NCBI RefSeq assembly: GCF_003171655.1
Contig: NZ_QFZL01000007.1
Span: forward strand, 62,001-126,000
Length of the DNA stretch: 64,000 nucleotides
Direction of reading: 5' to 3'
From: Stakelama portus
GTDB taxonomy: Bacteria; Pseudomonadota; Alphaproteobacteria; Sphingomonadales; Sphingomonadaceae
Part shown: positions 54,233 through 63,782 of the stretch, in pieces
Layout of the letters: each line of letters opens with the position of its first letter
Numbering within the stretch: position 1 is the first letter of the stretch
Program-made: the position numbers and the translations under genes
Notes under the pieces: generated by a model
Database searches by the model: none
What the model saw: only the letters and a program-made list of their open reading frames with translations
What the model was told of the DNA's origin: nothing

Positions 54233-54910
54233 ATGCTGTTGCATATTCCCCGTATATTGGACGCTGACCAGGTGGCCGAAATCCGCCGTCGACTGGAGGC
54301 GTCGGACTGGACCGACGGTCGCGAAACCGTCGGGCCGCAAGGTGCGCAGGTGAAGCGCAATCATCAGCTGCCCGATGCTTCGCCGGTCAAGGCCGAGCTT
54401 GGGCAGATCATTCTCGGCGCGCTCGAACGCAATCCGCTCTTCTTTGCCGCGGCATTGCCGCTCCGCATCCTGCCGCCACGGTTCAATCGCTATACCGGCG
54501 GCGGGCAATATGGCTTTCATGTCGATGGTTCGGTGATGCGGCTGGCCGATGGATCGCATCTGCGATCGGACGTGTCGTGCACGGTCTTTCTCAACGATCC
54601 CGACGAATATGACGGCGGCGAACTGATCATCGCCGACACCTATGGCGAACATGAAGTGACGCTGCCCGCTGGTGACGCGCTGGTCTATCCGTCGAGCAGC
54701 CTGCACCGCGTCGCGCCGGTCACCCGCGGCGCGCGGATCGCATCCTTCTTCTGGATCCAGAGCATGGTGCGCGACGACAGCCAGCGGCGGATGTTGTTCG
54801 AAATGGACACGTCGATTCAGAAACTGACTGCCGATGGCGCCGACAGCCAGGCGACGCTGCAGCTGACCGGCGTCTATCACAATCTTCTGCGCCGCTGGGC
54901 CGAGACCTGA
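54233..54910 (+). CDS. piuC: PiuC-type Fe(II)/2-oxoglutarate PKHD hydroxylase
   Basis: A 225-residue dioxygenase starting at ATG 54233 ([20 protein letters not shown]); its length fits PiuC exactly. The facial triad is GFHVDGSVM (His and Asp) and [13 protein letters not shown] (second His, then Arg for 2-oxoglutarate). PiuC/YbiX genes lie next to Fiu-type receptors and are iron-repressed; the substrate is thought to be related to siderophore or receptor handling but is not known. It follows the receptor gene by 73 bases on the same strand. Confidence 0.93.
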   Translation: MLLHIPRILDADQVAEIRRRLEASDWTDGRETVGPQGAQVKRNHQLPDASPVKAELGQIILGALERNPLFFAAALPLRILPPRFNRYTGGGQYGFHVDGSVMRLADGSHLRSDVSCTVFLNDPDEYDGGELIIADTYGEHEVTLPAGDALVYPSSSLHRVAPVTRGARIASFFWIQSMVRDDSQRRMLFEMDTSIQKLTADGADSQATLQLTGVYHNLLRRWAET

Positions 54911-54927
54911 GGGCGCGCCCTCGCCCT

Positions 54928-55006
54928 CCGTTCGTGTCGAGCGAAGTCGAGACATGTAGCGGTGGCGCTTGAGGCATCGTGTCTCGACTTCGCTAGACAC
55001 GAGCGG
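54928..55006. repeat. REP pair between piuC and the RHH gene
   Basis: ccgttcgtgtcgagcgaagt (from 54928) and its inverted copy at 54979-55006 (cgtgtctcgacttcgctaga...) form an inverted doublet. It is the same family as the dnaK-dnaJ pair. It sits between convergent genes and can fold into one long hairpin. Confidence 0.75.
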
Positions 55007-55020
55007 AAGCGAAACGCGAT

Positions 55021-55287
55021 TTAGCCCTCCGCCTCGTCCGGTCCCACCGCCAGCACCATCAGCCAGCTGCGGATCGCGCTGGCAAGGTTGGGCGGGTCCT
55101 CCGCGCCGATACGGGCCAGATCGATCTGTGCGATCAGCGCGTTGAGCGGCAACCGCCGCGCCGCCGCCGCCCGTTCCAGCGCTTCCCAGAAGATCGGCTC
55201 CAGGCTGATCGATGTCGGGTGCCCGGCAATCGTCACCGATCGCTTGACCGGCCCGGCAAAGCCCCCCGGCGGCGGCGCGACATTCAC
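55021..55287 (-). CDS. ribbon-helix-helix domain protein
   Basis: An 88-residue protein with an RHH_4-type core: KRSVTIAGHPTSISLEPIFWEALERAAAARRLPLNALIAQID. These are DNA-binding dimers or small regulators, and the RHH_4 type is common in alphaproteobacteria. It lies 15 bases downstream of cobT on the same strand, so it is probably cotranscribed. Target unknown. Confidence 0.88.
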   Translation of the reverse strand: MNVAPPPGGFAGPVKRSVTIAGHPTSISLEPIFWEALERAAAARRLPLNALIAQIDLARIGAEDPPNLASAIRSWLMVLAVGPDEAEG

Positions 55288-55302
55288 TGCGTCACGCCGC
55301 GG

Positions 55303-57132
55303 TCATTCATCGTCGAACAGCGATGCGAGCTGTTCGATCATCGTGCCGGCAAGCTGTTCGGCATCCATGATCGTCACGGCCTTCTGATAATAGCGGGTGA
55401 CGTCATGGCCGATGCCGATCGCCACCAGCTTCACCGGCGACCTTTGTTCGATCCAGCCGATCACCTGGCGCAGATGCCGTTCCAGATAGGCGCCCGAATT
55501 CACCGATAATGTCGAATCATCGACCGGCGCGCCGTCGGAAATCACCATCATCACCTTGCGATCCTCGGGCCGCGCGATCAGCCGGCCATGCGCCCATAAC
55601 AGCGCCTCGCCGTCGATATTCTCCTTGAGCAGCCCTTCGCGCATCATCAGGCCGAGCGATTTCTTCGCGCGACGCCACGGCTCGTCCGCCTGTTTATAGA
55701 CGATGTGCCGCAAATCATTGAGGCGGCCGGGCTGCGGCGGCCGCCCATCGGCAAGCCATGCCTCGCGGCTCTGCCCGCCCTTCCATGCGCGCGTCGTAAA
55801 GCCCAGCACTTCGGTCTTCACGCCGACACGCTCGAGCGTGCGGGCAAGGATGTCGGCGCTGATCGCCGCGATCGATATCGGCCGCCCGCGCATCGATCCC
55901 GAATTGTCGATCAACAGCGTCACCACCGTGTCCTTGAATTCGGTATCGCGCTCGACCTTGTACGACAGCGACTGCATCGGATTGACCACCACGCGCGCCA
56001 GCCGCGCGGCGTCGAGCAACCCTTCCTCCTGGTCGAAATCCCAGCTGCGATTCTGCTGTGCCATCAGCCGCCGTTGCAACCGGTTGGCGAGCTTGGTCAC
56101 GGCGCCCTGCAAATGCGTCATCTGCTGGTCGAGATAGCTGCGCAGCCGCTCCAGTTCTTCGCTGTCGCACAGGTCGGTCGCCGCGATCACTTCGTCGAAC
56201 TTGGTGGTAAAGGCGCGATATTCGAATTGCGGCGGCAGATCCGACCAGGGCCGGTTGGGCCGCACCGGCATCATCCCCTCTTCGCCGTCGTCGCCGCTTT
56301 CGCCATCGGCGTCGTCAAACCCCTCTTCCTGCTCGCGCTCGCCTTCGCCTTCCTCGCCTTCGGATTCGCGTTGTTCGCCGCGCGCCTCGACTTCGCCTTC
56401 GCCGCTGTCGGATTCGCTTTCGCCCTGCTCGTCGCCGTCCTGTTCCTGCTCTTCGGTGCCTTCGTCCTCGCCACCGCCTTCGTCGCTGTCGTCGGGCAGC
56501 ATCTCGCCTTCGGTCAGTTGCAGGTCTTCGAGCATTTTCGACGCAAATTGCGCGAACGTCGCCTGATCGTCGATCGCCATTGCCAGCGCGTCGAGATCGG
56601 CGCCCGCGCGATCCTCGATCCAGTCGGATATCAGTGCCAGTCCCGGCGCGGCGGCAGCTGGCGCGGCGCGCCCGGTCAGCCGCTCGCGCACCATCAGCCC
56701 GATCGCCGTGGACAGCGGCACTTCCTCACGCGAACGCGCGCGGCTGATCGGGTCCGAACGCAGCCGCACGTCGAGCGCGTGCTCCAGATTGTCCGCAATC
56801 CCGGCATAGCCGCGCGATCCCAGCGCCTCGACCCGCGCGGTTTCGACGGCGTCGAACACGGCCCGCGCCACAGCCTCGCGCGGCGACCCTTTCAAATGCA
56901 GCCCGCTGTCATGCAGCCGCGAACGCAATGCGAAACTGTCGGCGAAACCGCGCACTTCGGCGACCTGTTCGGGCGGCAGCGTGCGACCGGGCATCGGCAC
57001 CTTGATCTGCTTGCCGATCTGGCCGGGCGCATCGGCCGTGAAGCTCAGTTCGATTTCGGCGTCGTTGGCCAGCGCGCGCGCGGTTCCTGCCAGTACGTTG
57101 CGCAGCTTTTCGGTGGGGGTTTCGTTCGCCAT
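55303..57132 (-). CDS. cobT: cobaltochelatase CobT-like protein (VWA domain)
   Basis: A 609-residue protein. It has an N-terminal CobT domain ([36 protein letters not shown]), a strongly acidic linker of Glu/Asp/Gly/Gln (about residues 215-290, DNA 56270-56500), and a C-terminal VWA domain with MIDAS motif [15 protein letters not shown]. With CobS it forms the AAA+ chaperone part of aerobic cobaltochelatase, which works with CobN. No cobN or cobalamin genes are nearby. cobS lies 2.8 kb downstream in coordinate terms, on the same strand. Confidence 0.92.
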   Translation of the reverse strand: MANETPTEKLRNVLAGTARALANDAEIELSFTADAPGQIGKQIKVPMPGRTLPPEQVAEVRGFADSFALRSRLHDSGLHLKGSPREAVARAVFDAVETARVEALGSRGYAGIADNLEHALDVRLRSDPISRARSREEVPLSTAIGLMVRERLTGRAAPAAAAPGLALISDWIEDRAGADLDALAMAIDDQATFAQFASKMLEDLQLTEGEMLPDDSDEGGGEDEGTEEQEQDGDEQGESESDSGEGEVEARGEQRESEGEEGEGEREQEEGFDDADGESGDDGEEGMMPVRPNRPWSDLPPQFEYRAFTTKFDEVIAATDLCDSEELERLRSYLDQQMTHLQGAVTKLANRLQRRLMAQQNRSWDFDQEEGLLDAARLARVVVNPMQSLSYKVERDTEFKDTVVTLLIDNSGSMRGRPISIAAISADILARTLERVGVKTEVLGFTTRAWKGGQSREAWLADGRPPQPGRLNDLRHIVYKQADEPWRRAKKSLGLMMREGLLKENIDGEALLWAHGRLIARPEDRKVMMVISDGAPVDDSTLSVNSGAYLERHLRQVIGWIEQRSPVKLVAIGIGHDVTRYYQKAVTIMDAEQLAGTMIEQLASLFDDE

Positions 57133-57277
57133 GGTGACGCTGTTTGTGGGAAAGCGCCCGCACGATGCAAGGGCGGAGCGCGACTTTCGCAGTTACGCGC
57201 CCTATTTCGCGACCGGTTAGCCTGTTGGTAAGCAGGTGTCGTCATAATGCCGCACCGTCGCGCAGACGGGGAAGCGC

Positions 57278-57664
57278 ATGAGAAACCACCACCGCACCGC
57301 ACTGGCAGCCGCATTGCTGCTGATCGCCGGCACCGCCGCTACGGCGGATGCCGCACCCGCCCGTTCGGAAATCCCCCGAAGCGGCGAGCCCGCAAGCACC
57401 GACGCGCCACTATCCCGCGTGGCACCGCAGGAACCCGCCATTGCCACCTGGATCAGCCTGGCGATGCTGGCGGCGGCAGGCTTTGCATTGTGGCGGACGA
57501 TGCGGCGCGACCGGCGCAATGCAGCGCGCACCGGCGGACCCGACGAGGATCCGCTCACCGACACCTCGTTCGAAGCACGGCTTGCGCGCAGGCTCGACGA
57601 ACTCAATGCCGATGCCGAGCCCATACGCCCGCCGCCAGGCAGCTTTGGCCGCCGCAGGCCCTGA
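57278..57664 (+). CDS. exported single-helix membrane protein, unknown
   Basis: A 128-residue protein with a signal peptide (MRNHHRTALAAALLLIAGTAATADA), an Ala/Pro/Ser-rich stretch, a membrane helix (TWISLAMLAAAGFALWRTM) and a charged cytosolic tail ending DAEPIRPPPGSFGRRRP. It is divergent from cobT. I recognise no family. Confidence 0.65.
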   Translation: MRNHHRTALAAALLLIAGTAATADAAPARSEIPRSGEPASTDAPLSRVAPQEPAIATWISLAMLAAAGFALWRTMRRDRRNAARTGGPDEDPLTDTSFEARLARRLDELNADAEPIRPPPGSFGRRRP

Positions 57665-57728
57665 TTTCCGGCTATCGCCACCTTGGCGCGGGCGCCCGCT
57701 TTGGGTAGGAGCCGGGGTGGAGGAAGTG

Positions 57729-58379
57729 ATGGCAGACAAGAGCCACTGGATCAGCGGCACCCATGCATTCGCGGCCTGCACCACCGCGCTGGTCGCGCTG
57801 GGCGCGTTTCTGGGCTTTTCGAACCGCAAAGACGATGCGCCCCAGCCGACGCCGACCCCGACTGCGGCAGCCCCCTCCCCCACGCCGACTCTGGCGCCGG
57901 GCAGCTACAAGGCTTCGCAGGTAACGGTTGCGCCGGTGCGCGCGACGGTCGTGCTCGATGGCGACAGCGATGGAACGACGCAGCTTGCCGGCACGGTCAG
58001 CGTGCGGATCGCCAATATCGCGCCGGTTCCGCTCGCGCTCAACTGGCTGCGCGCGGATTCCGAAGCTGCGCTCGATCTGGACGACGGCACGCGCATCACC
58101 GGCACGCATGACAGCCGCTTCACCGGGCTTCCCGATTGCGGCAAACAGGATGCGGAGGATTGCAGCGCGGGACGCGCGACGATGCTCGCGCCGGGCGAAT
58201 CGACTGTCGCGACGATCAGCCTGTCGGGCAGCATTCCGACTGCGGATGCCGAACGGTTGAAACAGGGCCGGATCGGCACGTTCAGCGCGCGGCTGGGCAT
58301 CCGCCCGGGCCGCGAGGCCGATGCCTATGCGGTGCCGGTAAGTGTTGAAAAAATGCGGATAGTGAATATTCGCGATTAA
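57729..58379 (+). CDS. membrane-anchored extracytoplasmic protein, unknown
   Basis: I chose ATG 57729, with ggagg six bases upstream, although the frame is open from 57348. The 216-residue product has an N-terminal helix (HAFAACTTALVALGAFLGF), then a Pro/Thr/Ala linker (PQPTPTPTAAAPSPTPTLAPG). A beta-rich domain follows with one likely disulphide (LPDCGKQDAEDCSAG) and repeated TVSVRIANI-like strands. Unknown function. Confidence 0.72.
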   Translation: MADKSHWISGTHAFAACTTALVALGAFLGFSNRKDDAPQPTPTPTAAAPSPTPTLAPGSYKASQVTVAPVRATVVLDGDSDGTTQLAGTVSVRIANIAPVPLALNWLRADSEAALDLDDGTRITGTHDSRFTGLPDCGKQDAEDCSAGRATMLAPGESTVATISLSGSIPTADAERLKQGRIGTFSARLGIRPGREADAYAVPVSVEKMRIVNIRD

Positions 58380-58456
58380 GCCGGCGATTTGGCGCGGACA
58401 GCGCCCAACGCCGAAAATTCCAAACGCTACGATCTATATCAGACTGGAAATTACCC

Positions 58457-58672
58457 ATGGCTGTCAAAGCGGAATGTATCATTACCAGCAGCGAGGAAGG
58501 CCGTGGCGCCTATGGGATCCGCGCCGACAATGATGAAAATGTCTATTTCCCGATGAGCATCGCCGAAGCGCTCGAGCTCGAAGAATTCGACGATGTCGAA
58601 GCGATCATGATCAGGAACGATCGCGCCGATCCGGCATGGCGGGCGATCCGCGCCCGGCGCAAGGGCGACTAG
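58457..58672 (+). CDS. small protein, possibly OB-fold, unknown
   Basis: A 71-residue protein, MAVKAECIITSSEEGRGAYG..., with FDDVEAIMIRNDRADPAWRAIRA at the C-terminus. The layout (short beta strands, GYG-like turn, VYFPMSIAEAL) recalls small cold-shock-like OB folds, but the RNA-binding aromatic motifs are absent. Conserved-looking, no known function. Confidence 0.65.
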   Translation: MAVKAECIITSSEEGRGAYGIRADNDENVYFPMSIAEALELEEFDDVEAIMIRNDRADPAWRAIRARRKGD

Positions 58673-58761
58673 GCCCGCTTTAGCGACCGAACCGCCGAAG
58701 CCTCAGCAACAACGCCCGCATCCCACGTCGCTAATCGCGCCAGGGATCAGCGCGACACCGA

Positions 58762-59238
58762 TCAGCGCGACACCGATTCGAGCAGCTGGTGCGCATGCTC
58801 CGATCCGTCGAGCACCTGATTCACGCGCTCGACGATGCGCCAGCCATCCCCGGTGCGGCGCAACGTCCAGCGATTGATCGATGCGCGGAGCAGCGCGAAG
58901 CTCTCGCCATTGTTGAGCGCAAGCAGCGAGTAGCCGACTGCGCTGGCTGCATCCCCGTCCAGCGTCACCTGCACCGGCGCGGTCATGTGCATCGATCCGC
59001 GATGGATCAGCGCCTGATGCACTTCGTTGGTATAGATGGTCTCGCGCGCCGCCCGACCCTCGGCACGATAGGCGCCGCTCGGATCATAGACGCCTTCCTC
59101 GACCCACAAATCGGCCGCATCATGCGCATTGCCGGCATCGGCGAGCGGGCCATAGGTGGCGAGCAGCCGGTGGATGGCAAGTTCATCCTCCACCCGCGCC
59201 AGCCGTGCGTCCAGCGCTGCGATCCGATCCTCGTTCAT
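58762..59238 (-). CDS. SnoaL-like / NTF2-fold protein
   Basis: A 158-residue protein starting MNEDRIAALDARLARVEDELAIHRLLATYGPLADAGNAHDAADLW, the typical opening of SnoaL-like cone-shaped alpha+beta proteins. RWTLRRTGDGWRIVERVNQVLDG is the closing strand region. Members are isomerases, dehydratases or ligand-binding proteins, and the pocket gives no specific clue. The 3' end overlaps a 15-base tandem duplication (58746-58775). Confidence 0.88.
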   Translation of the reverse strand: MNEDRIAALDARLARVEDELAIHRLLATYGPLADAGNAHDAADLWVEEGVYDPSGAYRAEGRAARETIYTNEVHQALIHRGSMHMTAPVQVTLDGDAASAVGYSLLALNNGESFALLRASINRWTLRRTGDGWRIVERVNQVLDGSEHAHQLLESVSR

Positions 59239-59344
59239 GGTGTTCCTCTCCTTCCCGGTTCTGCACCGTGTTGGGAAGGAAGGTTTTCAGAAGCCCGCCC
59301 GCGCACAATCCCCATTTGGCGGGTAGCGTAGCGCTGAGCGGCGT

Positions 59345-59596
59345 TCAGGAAGCGCGCCCGAACGGCCAGAGCCGCCGCAGCAACGCACCCGCCCCGCGTG
59401 GCTTGACCGGTTCAGCCGGTGGCTGCCAGTTCCGCTCGGGCTCGACATGGCCGACACCCATCTGCCGATGCATCAGGTCTTTCAGATACGCGAATTCATC
59501 GCCCGTGATCGGCCCGCCCCGGCCCCCTTGCGCCGTCCAGCGATCGGGATGGAGCGGGTCGTCAGGCGGGGTATCGCTCTGCATTTGGGCATCCAT
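59345..59596 (-). CDS. small hypothetical protein
   Basis: ATG 59596 gives an 83-residue protein, MDAQMQSDTPPDDPLHPDRW..., with a helical middle (GDEFAYLKDLMHRQMGVG) and a basic end (ALLRRLWPFGRAS). Codons upstream in the frame (to 59689) are not well supported, and ATG 59584 is an alternative. No family recognised. It lies 32 bases after the 59629-59985 gene on the same strand. Confidence 0.5.
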   Translation of the reverse strand: MDAQMQSDTPPDDPLHPDRWTAQGGRGGPITGDEFAYLKDLMHRQMGVGHVEPERNWQPPAEPVKPRGAGALLRRLWPFGRAS

Positions 59597-59628
59597 CGCT
59601 TGTCCCGGCGTAGACCGATTCCACGCGA

Positions 59629-59985
59629 TCAATCGAGCAGCGGCGCTTCTTGCTCGGAACTGGCTGTCATTCCGCCAACCTCGATCCAAAGCCAGTCCGC
59701 ATCTGCACCAATAGGAACCGAAACCTGACGCGTTTCGCCATCCCGCGCAATCGTAACAACCACTGAGTTACCGACGGTCAGCGATAGGTTTCCGCATATC
59801 GCAACGGAATCCTCGATTTCTTCCGATGGCAAAACTTCCATCGGCTTTCCGTCAACCGACACCGCCACCCCGCGCATCGCGCTGTAGCAATCGAAAATTA
59901 TCACCGAAACTTTCTGATCGGGAATGTCCTGTACCGGCATCCCCGCCGATGCGCTCAGCGCGAGCAGGGATGCAAGGATCTTCAA
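59629..59985 (-). CDS. small exported protein coupled to cobS
   Basis: Starting at TTG 59985, which shares bases with the cobS stop (TTGA), the product opens with a signal peptide ([15 protein letters not shown]) and is 118 residues long. It has two cysteines ([21 protein letters not shown]) and beta-strand character ([21 protein letters not shown]). The longer frame to 60072 would overlap cobS by 90 bases without an RBS. Function unknown; periplasmic location inferred. Confidence 0.65.
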   Translation of the reverse strand: MKILASLLALSASAGMPVQDIPDQKVSVIIFDCYSAMRGVAVSVDGKPMEVLPSEEIEDSVAICGNLSLTVGNSVVVTIARDGETRQVSVPIGADADWLWIEVGGMTASSEQEAPLLD

Positions 59986-60986
59986 GCCTGTCCGACCACG
60001 CTTTCGGGCAGGTCCTTGCCGAACACGCGCTGATAATATTCGGCGACCAGCGGACGTTCTGCCTCGTCGCACTTGTTGAGGAACGACAGGCGGAATGCGA
60101 AGCCGACATCGCCGAAGATCAGCGCATTCTGGGCCCAGGTGATCACCGTACGCGGGCTCATCACCGTGGAAATATCGCCGGCGACGAAGCCCCGGCGCGT
60201 CAGATCGGCGACGCGGATCATGTTCTCGACCGCTTCCTTGCCGCCCGGCTTGTCATATTCGCCCGATTTGGCGAGCACGATCTGCGCCTCGGTCGCGGCG
60301 GGCAGATAGTTGAGCGTGACGACGATGTTCCAGCGGTCCATCTGGCCCTGGTTGATCTGCTGCGTCCCGTGATACAGGCCGCTGGTATCGCCCAGACCCA
60401 CCGTGTTGGCAGTCGCGAACAGGCGGAACCACGGATTGGGGCGAATCACGCGATTCTGGTCGAGCAGCGTCAGCTTGCCCTCGGTCTCCAGCACGCGCTG
60501 GATCACGAACATCACGTCGGGGCGACCGGCGTCATATTCGTCGAAGACCAGCGCCGTCGGCGTCTGCAGCGCCCAGGGGAGCAGGCCTTCGCGGAATTCG
60601 GTAACCTGCTGGCCGTCCTTCAGCACGATCGCATCGCGGCCGATCAGATCGATACGGCTGATATGCGCGTCGAGGTTGATGCGGATGCACGGCCAGTTCA
60701 ACCGCGCCGCAACCTGTTCGATGTGCGACGATTTACCGGTGCCGTGATAGCCCTGGATCATCACGCGGCGATTATGCGCAAAGCCCGCCAGGATCGCCAT
60801 CGTCGTATCCGGATCGAAGACATAGGCGGGGTCGAGATCGGGCACCCGCTCGTCCGCCTCGCTGAACGCCGGCACTTCCATGTCGATATCGATGCCGAAC
60901 ACGTCGCGCGCCTTAACCATCTTGTCGGGCGCATCGAGCACCGTCGTCTCGCGGCTGTCGGGCTGGGTGTTGGGAATGTCGGTCAT
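59982..60986 (-). CDS. cobS: cobaltochelatase CobS-like AAA+ ATPase
   Basis: A 334-residue MoxR/CobS-type AAA+ protein from ATG 60986 ([16 protein letters not shown]). It has Walker [16 protein letters not shown], Walker [17 protein letters not shown], and sensor/arginine-finger segments ([25 protein letters not shown]). It hydrolyses ATP to drive CobT and the CobN subunit that inserts cobalt. It is on the same strand as cobT but separated by other genes, and no cobN is present in the window. Confidence 0.93.
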   Translation of the reverse strand: MTDIPNTQPDSRETTVLDAPDKMVKARDVFGIDIDMEVPAFSEADERVPDLDPAYVFDPDTTMAILAGFAHNRRVMIQGYHGTGKSSHIEQVAARLNWPCIRINLDAHISRIDLIGRDAIVLKDGQQVTEFREGLLPWALQTPTALVFDEYDAGRPDVMFVIQRVLETEGKLTLLDQNRVIRPNPWFRLFATANTVGLGDTSGLYHGTQQINQGQMDRWNIVVTLNYLPAATEAQIVLAKSGEYDKPGGKEAVENMIRVADLTRRGFVAGDISTVMSPRTVITWAQNALIFGDVGFAFRLSFLNKCDEAERPLVAEYYQRVFGKDLPESVVGQA

Positions 60987-61058
60987 GCTGCTTCGGTCCG
61001 CTGGTGTTTCGGCCCCACCTAAGGGTTGCGCGCCGATGCTGCAACGCACGAAGCGCGA

Positions 61059-61757
61059 TCAGTCATTCTCGAAAGCCGGCAATCGAAAGCAATCAACGAA
61101 CCGCTGCGCGCGATCGACATCGCCCGTAACGCGCACCAGCCCGGCGGGAATCGTCGCGGACAGCGGCTCGGGACCATAGAAGACCGGCTTCAATCCGGCG
61201 GTATCGCCTTCGAAAATCACTTCGGCGCCTTCCGGTTCGGCACGGCGGATTTCGAGCGCCGCATCGACGACCGTCGCGCGAAACGGCTCCCCCCCGACGC
61301 GAAAGCCCAGATCCCATCCTTCCAGCGGCGCGGCGGCGGTGCGATCCATCATCGTGCGCAGCGACAGCATCATTGCCGTATTGCTGAGCGGCAGCGTGAC
61401 ATCGTGCAGCGGCGATCCGGCTACCCATCGGCTCAGCGCAAAGATCGCGTCTTCCGATTCATATCCCCAGCGCGTGAGGCCATAGACCTGAACCCCCGGA
61501 TGGCTGGGCAGTCCCCGCCGCCGCAGCATCCCGACCTTTTCCAGCCCCTCCAGCCGCTGCGTCAGCACATTGGCGCTGATGCCGGGCAGCGCGCCGCGAA
61601 TCTCGCTGAACCGGCGCGGGCCGAGCAGCAATTCGCGAATGATCAGCAGCGACCAGCGCTCACCGACGATTTCCATGGCAAGCGCCGTGCCGCACGCGTC
61701 CCGATACCAGCGCCTGGGCTTTCCCAATTCGTACTCAGTTATTTTTTCTAACTCCAT
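61059..61757 (-). CDS. HxlR-type regulator with C-terminal ligand-like domain
   Basis: A 232-residue protein. The N-terminal HxlR winged helix has RDACGTALAMEIVGERWSLLIIRELLLGPRRFSEIR and GISANVLTQRLEGLEKVGMLRRRG. The C-terminal 100 residues (PLEGWDLGFRVGGEPFRATVVDAALEI, AEVIFEGDTAGLKPVFYG) resemble SCP2-like lipid- or ligand-binding domains found fused in some HxlR proteins. It is divergent from the VOC-DoxX-GST genes, with 67 bases between the starts, and probably controls them. Confidence 0.88.
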   Translation of the reverse strand: MELEKITEYELGKPRRWYRDACGTALAMEIVGERWSLLIIRELLLGPRRFSEIRGALPGISANVLTQRLEGLEKVGMLRRRGLPSHPGVQVYGLTRWGYESEDAIFALSRWVAGSPLHDVTLPLSNTAMMLSLRTMMDRTAAAPLEGWDLGFRVGGEPFRATVVDAALEIRRAEPEGAEVIFEGDTAGLKPVFYGPEPLSATIPAGLVRVTGDVDRAQRFVDCFRLPAFEND

Positions 61758-61824
61758 TGTTGCTTTTACTAATCAATCGGGTCAGGTTTCTCAAGTCAGC
61801 GATTCGCCGGATTGGAGAGCGACG

Positions 61825-62262
61825 ATGCGCAGAACGATTTTCGTGAATCTACCCGTGGCCGATGTCGAAAAATCGACGGCCTTTTATCGCGCACTCGGTT
61901 TCGAACGCGACCCGCGCTTCAGTGCCGAGGGCAAGGCGGCGGCGATGGTCTGGTCCGACACGATCAGCTTCATGCTGCTCAGCCGCGATTTCTTTGCCAC
62001 GTTCACCCCGCGCCCGATCGCCGATGCGAAAGCCGCCACCGAAGTACTGCTCTGCCTGTCGCTCGACAGCCGTGAGGCAGTGGACAGCATGACCGACACG
62101 GCAGCCGCGCAGGGCGGCACCGCCGATATTCGCGATGCACAGGACATGGGCTTCCTGTACAGCCGCGCCTTCGCCGATCCCGACGGCCACATCTTCGAAC
62201 CGATGTTCATGGATGCCGAAGCCGCGCAGGCGGCGATGCAGCCGCAGAACGCAGACGCGTAA
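61825..62262 (+). CDS. VOC family (glyoxalase-like) protein
   Basis: A 145-residue single-chain VOC protein from ATG 61825, with gaga just upstream: MRRTIFVNLPVADVEKSTAFYRALGFERDP and SRAFADPDGHIFEPMFMD. Metal ligands are plausible at conserved His/Glu positions. VOC enzymes open, isomerise or detoxify substrates, or bind antibiotics; this one is of the YdfO/lactoylglutathione-lyase-like kind with no specific substrate visible. First gene of a divergent series with DoxX, GST, DUF1428 and a second VOC. Confidence 0.9.
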   Translation: MRRTIFVNLPVADVEKSTAFYRALGFERDPRFSAEGKAAAMVWSDTISFMLLSRDFFATFTPRPIADAKAATEVLLCLSLDSREAVDSMTDTAAAQGGTADIRDAQDMGFLYSRAFADPDGHIFEPMFMDAEAAQAAMQPQNADA

Positions 62263-62268
62263 CCGGTC

Positions 62269-62658
62269 ATGAGCGACAAAATGTCCATGCGTATCGGCTG
62301 GATCCTGTCCGGCATCGTCATTCTGTTCCTGGTCATGGACCTCGCGATGAAATTCGCGGTCCTCCAGCCGGTGATCGACACGATGGCGGCACTCGGCTGG
62401 CCGACCGACGCACCGACGATCCATATCCTCGCCATCCTGCTGGCGATCGGCACCGGGCTCTACGCATGGCCGCGGACCGCCTTGCTCGGCGCGATCCTGC
62501 TCACCGGATATCTGGGCGGCGCCATCGCCACCCATGCCCGGCTCGGCAATCCGTTGCTCACGCACACGCTGTTCGGCGCCTATCTGGGCGTCGCGGCCTG
62601 GGGCGGATTGTGGCTGCGCGATCCGGCAGTCCGCGCACTGCTGCCGATACGCAAATAA
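62269..62658 (+). CDS. DoxX-like membrane protein
   Basis: A 129-residue protein with four membrane helices: WILSGIVILFLVMDLAMKF, HILAILLAIGTGLYAW, ALLGAILLTGYLGGAIATH and LFGAYLGVAAWGGLWL. The spacing and the GYLGGAIATHARLG segment fit the DoxX family. It starts six bases after the VOC stop. DoxX proteins take part in respiratory or thiol/redox chemistry, but here the role is unknown. Confidence 0.85.
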   Translation: MSDKMSMRIGWILSGIVILFLVMDLAMKFAVLQPVIDTMAALGWPTDAPTIHILAILLAIGTGLYAWPRTALLGAILLTGYLGGAIATHARLGNPLLTHTLFGAYLGVAAWGGLWLRDPAVRALLPIRK

Positions 62659-62726
62659 ACCAGGAAATTGCGGGCGACAGCCGGCCCGCGCGATCGAAGC
62701 CCACGCCTGAAAACAGGAGCGATAAC

Positions 62727-63395
62727 ATGCCGATCGATCCCGATGCCCCGATAAGCGTCACCGTGTTCGACTGGGTGCCCGAATTTGCGCGCGGCTTCGT
62801 CCGCGATCTGCGCGTCCGCTGGGCGCTGGAAGAAGCAGGCATTCCCTATTCGGTGCGGCCGCTCGACGCGACGACCGCGCGGCCGCAATCCTATCTTGAG
62901 GAACAGCCCTGGGGTCAGGTTCCGGCCTATCGCGACGCGGATGTGGCGATGTTCGAATCGGGCGCCATCGTTCTGCACATCGCAGAGGCGAGCGAGGCCT
63001 TGCTGCCGACCGACCCACAGCAACGCGCGCGCGCCAAAAGCTGGCTGTTCGCGGCGCTCAATTCGGTCGAACCGGCAGTGATGCAGCTTGCCACGATCGA
63101 TATTTTCGCCGCCGACCAGCCCTGGGCCGAACCCAGCCGCCCCTATCTGATGACTCTCATCAATGGCCGGCTCGACGGGCTGGAACGCCGGCTGCACGGA
63201 CGTAGCTGGCTGGAGGATAGCTTCAGCGTGGGCGATCTGATGATGGCGCATGTCCTCCGCGGGGCCGAAGGGTCCGGCAGTATCGAGGCGCGCCCCGCAC
63301 TGGCGGCCTGGCACCGGCGCTGCCTGTCCCGCCCGGCCTATGCCCGCGCGCTCGAAGCGCAACTGGCCGACTTTCACGAAAAGACCCCCGCCTGA
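62727..63395 (+). CDS. glutathione S-transferase family protein
   Basis: ATG 62727 has aggag eight bases upstream. The 222-residue GST has a thioredoxin-like N-terminal domain (ALEEAGIPYSVRPLDATTARPQSYLEEQPWGQVPAYRD, then MFESGAIVLHIAE with the glutathione-binding Glu-Ser) and an all-helical C-terminal domain (SWLEDSFSVGDLMMAHVLRG). It likely detoxifies electrophiles, in line with the HxlR-controlled context. The open frame upstream of this ATG is the DoxX gene in another frame. Confidence 0.92.
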   Translation: MPIDPDAPISVTVFDWVPEFARGFVRDLRVRWALEEAGIPYSVRPLDATTARPQSYLEEQPWGQVPAYRDADVAMFESGAIVLHIAEASEALLPTDPQQRARAKSWLFAALNSVEPAVMQLATIDIFAADQPWAEPSRPYLMTLINGRLDGLERRLHGRSWLEDSFSVGDLMMAHVLRGAEGSGSIEARPALAAWHRRCLSRPAYARALEAQLADFHEKTPA

Positions 63396-63414
63396 ATTTC
63401 TGAGGAGACTCGCA

Positions 63415-63771
63415 ATGTATATCGACGGAATCATCCTGCCCGTCCCCGAGGCGAATGAAAACGCCTATAAGGCGATGGCGGCGAAAGTAGACCCGATGTT
63501 CATCGAACATGGCGCGATTGGCGTGGTCGAAGGCTGGGGGTCGGATATCCCCAAGGGCGAACACACCGATTTCTTCAAGGCAGTGGCGGCGAAGGAAGGC
63601 GAGACTGTCGTCTTTTCCTGGATCATCTGGCCTTCCAAGGAAGCGCGCGACGCCGGTTGGGAAAAGCTGATGGCCGACGAGCGCATGAAAAACCCCGGCG
63701 AAATGCCGTTCGACGGCAAGCGCATGTTCTGGGGCGGCTTCGACTGCTTCCTCGACCTCAAGGCGGAATAA
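63415..63771 (+). CDS. DUF1428 family protein
   Basis: A 118-residue dimeric alpha/beta-barrel (ABM-like) protein: MYIDGIILPVPEANENAYKAMA, IEHGAIGVVEGWGSD, ETVVFSWIIWPSKEARD and FDGKRMFWGGFDCFL. It has the full length of the family. gaggag lies ahead of the ATG. Members have no known reaction but often sit with GST/VOC genes. Confidence 0.93.
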   Translation: MYIDGIILPVPEANENAYKAMAAKVDPMFIEHGAIGVVEGWGSDIPKGEHTDFFKAVAAKEGETVVFSWIIWPSKEARDAGWEKLMADERMKNPGEMPFDGKRMFWGGFDCFLDLKAE

Positions 63772-63782
63772 GGAACAGACGG

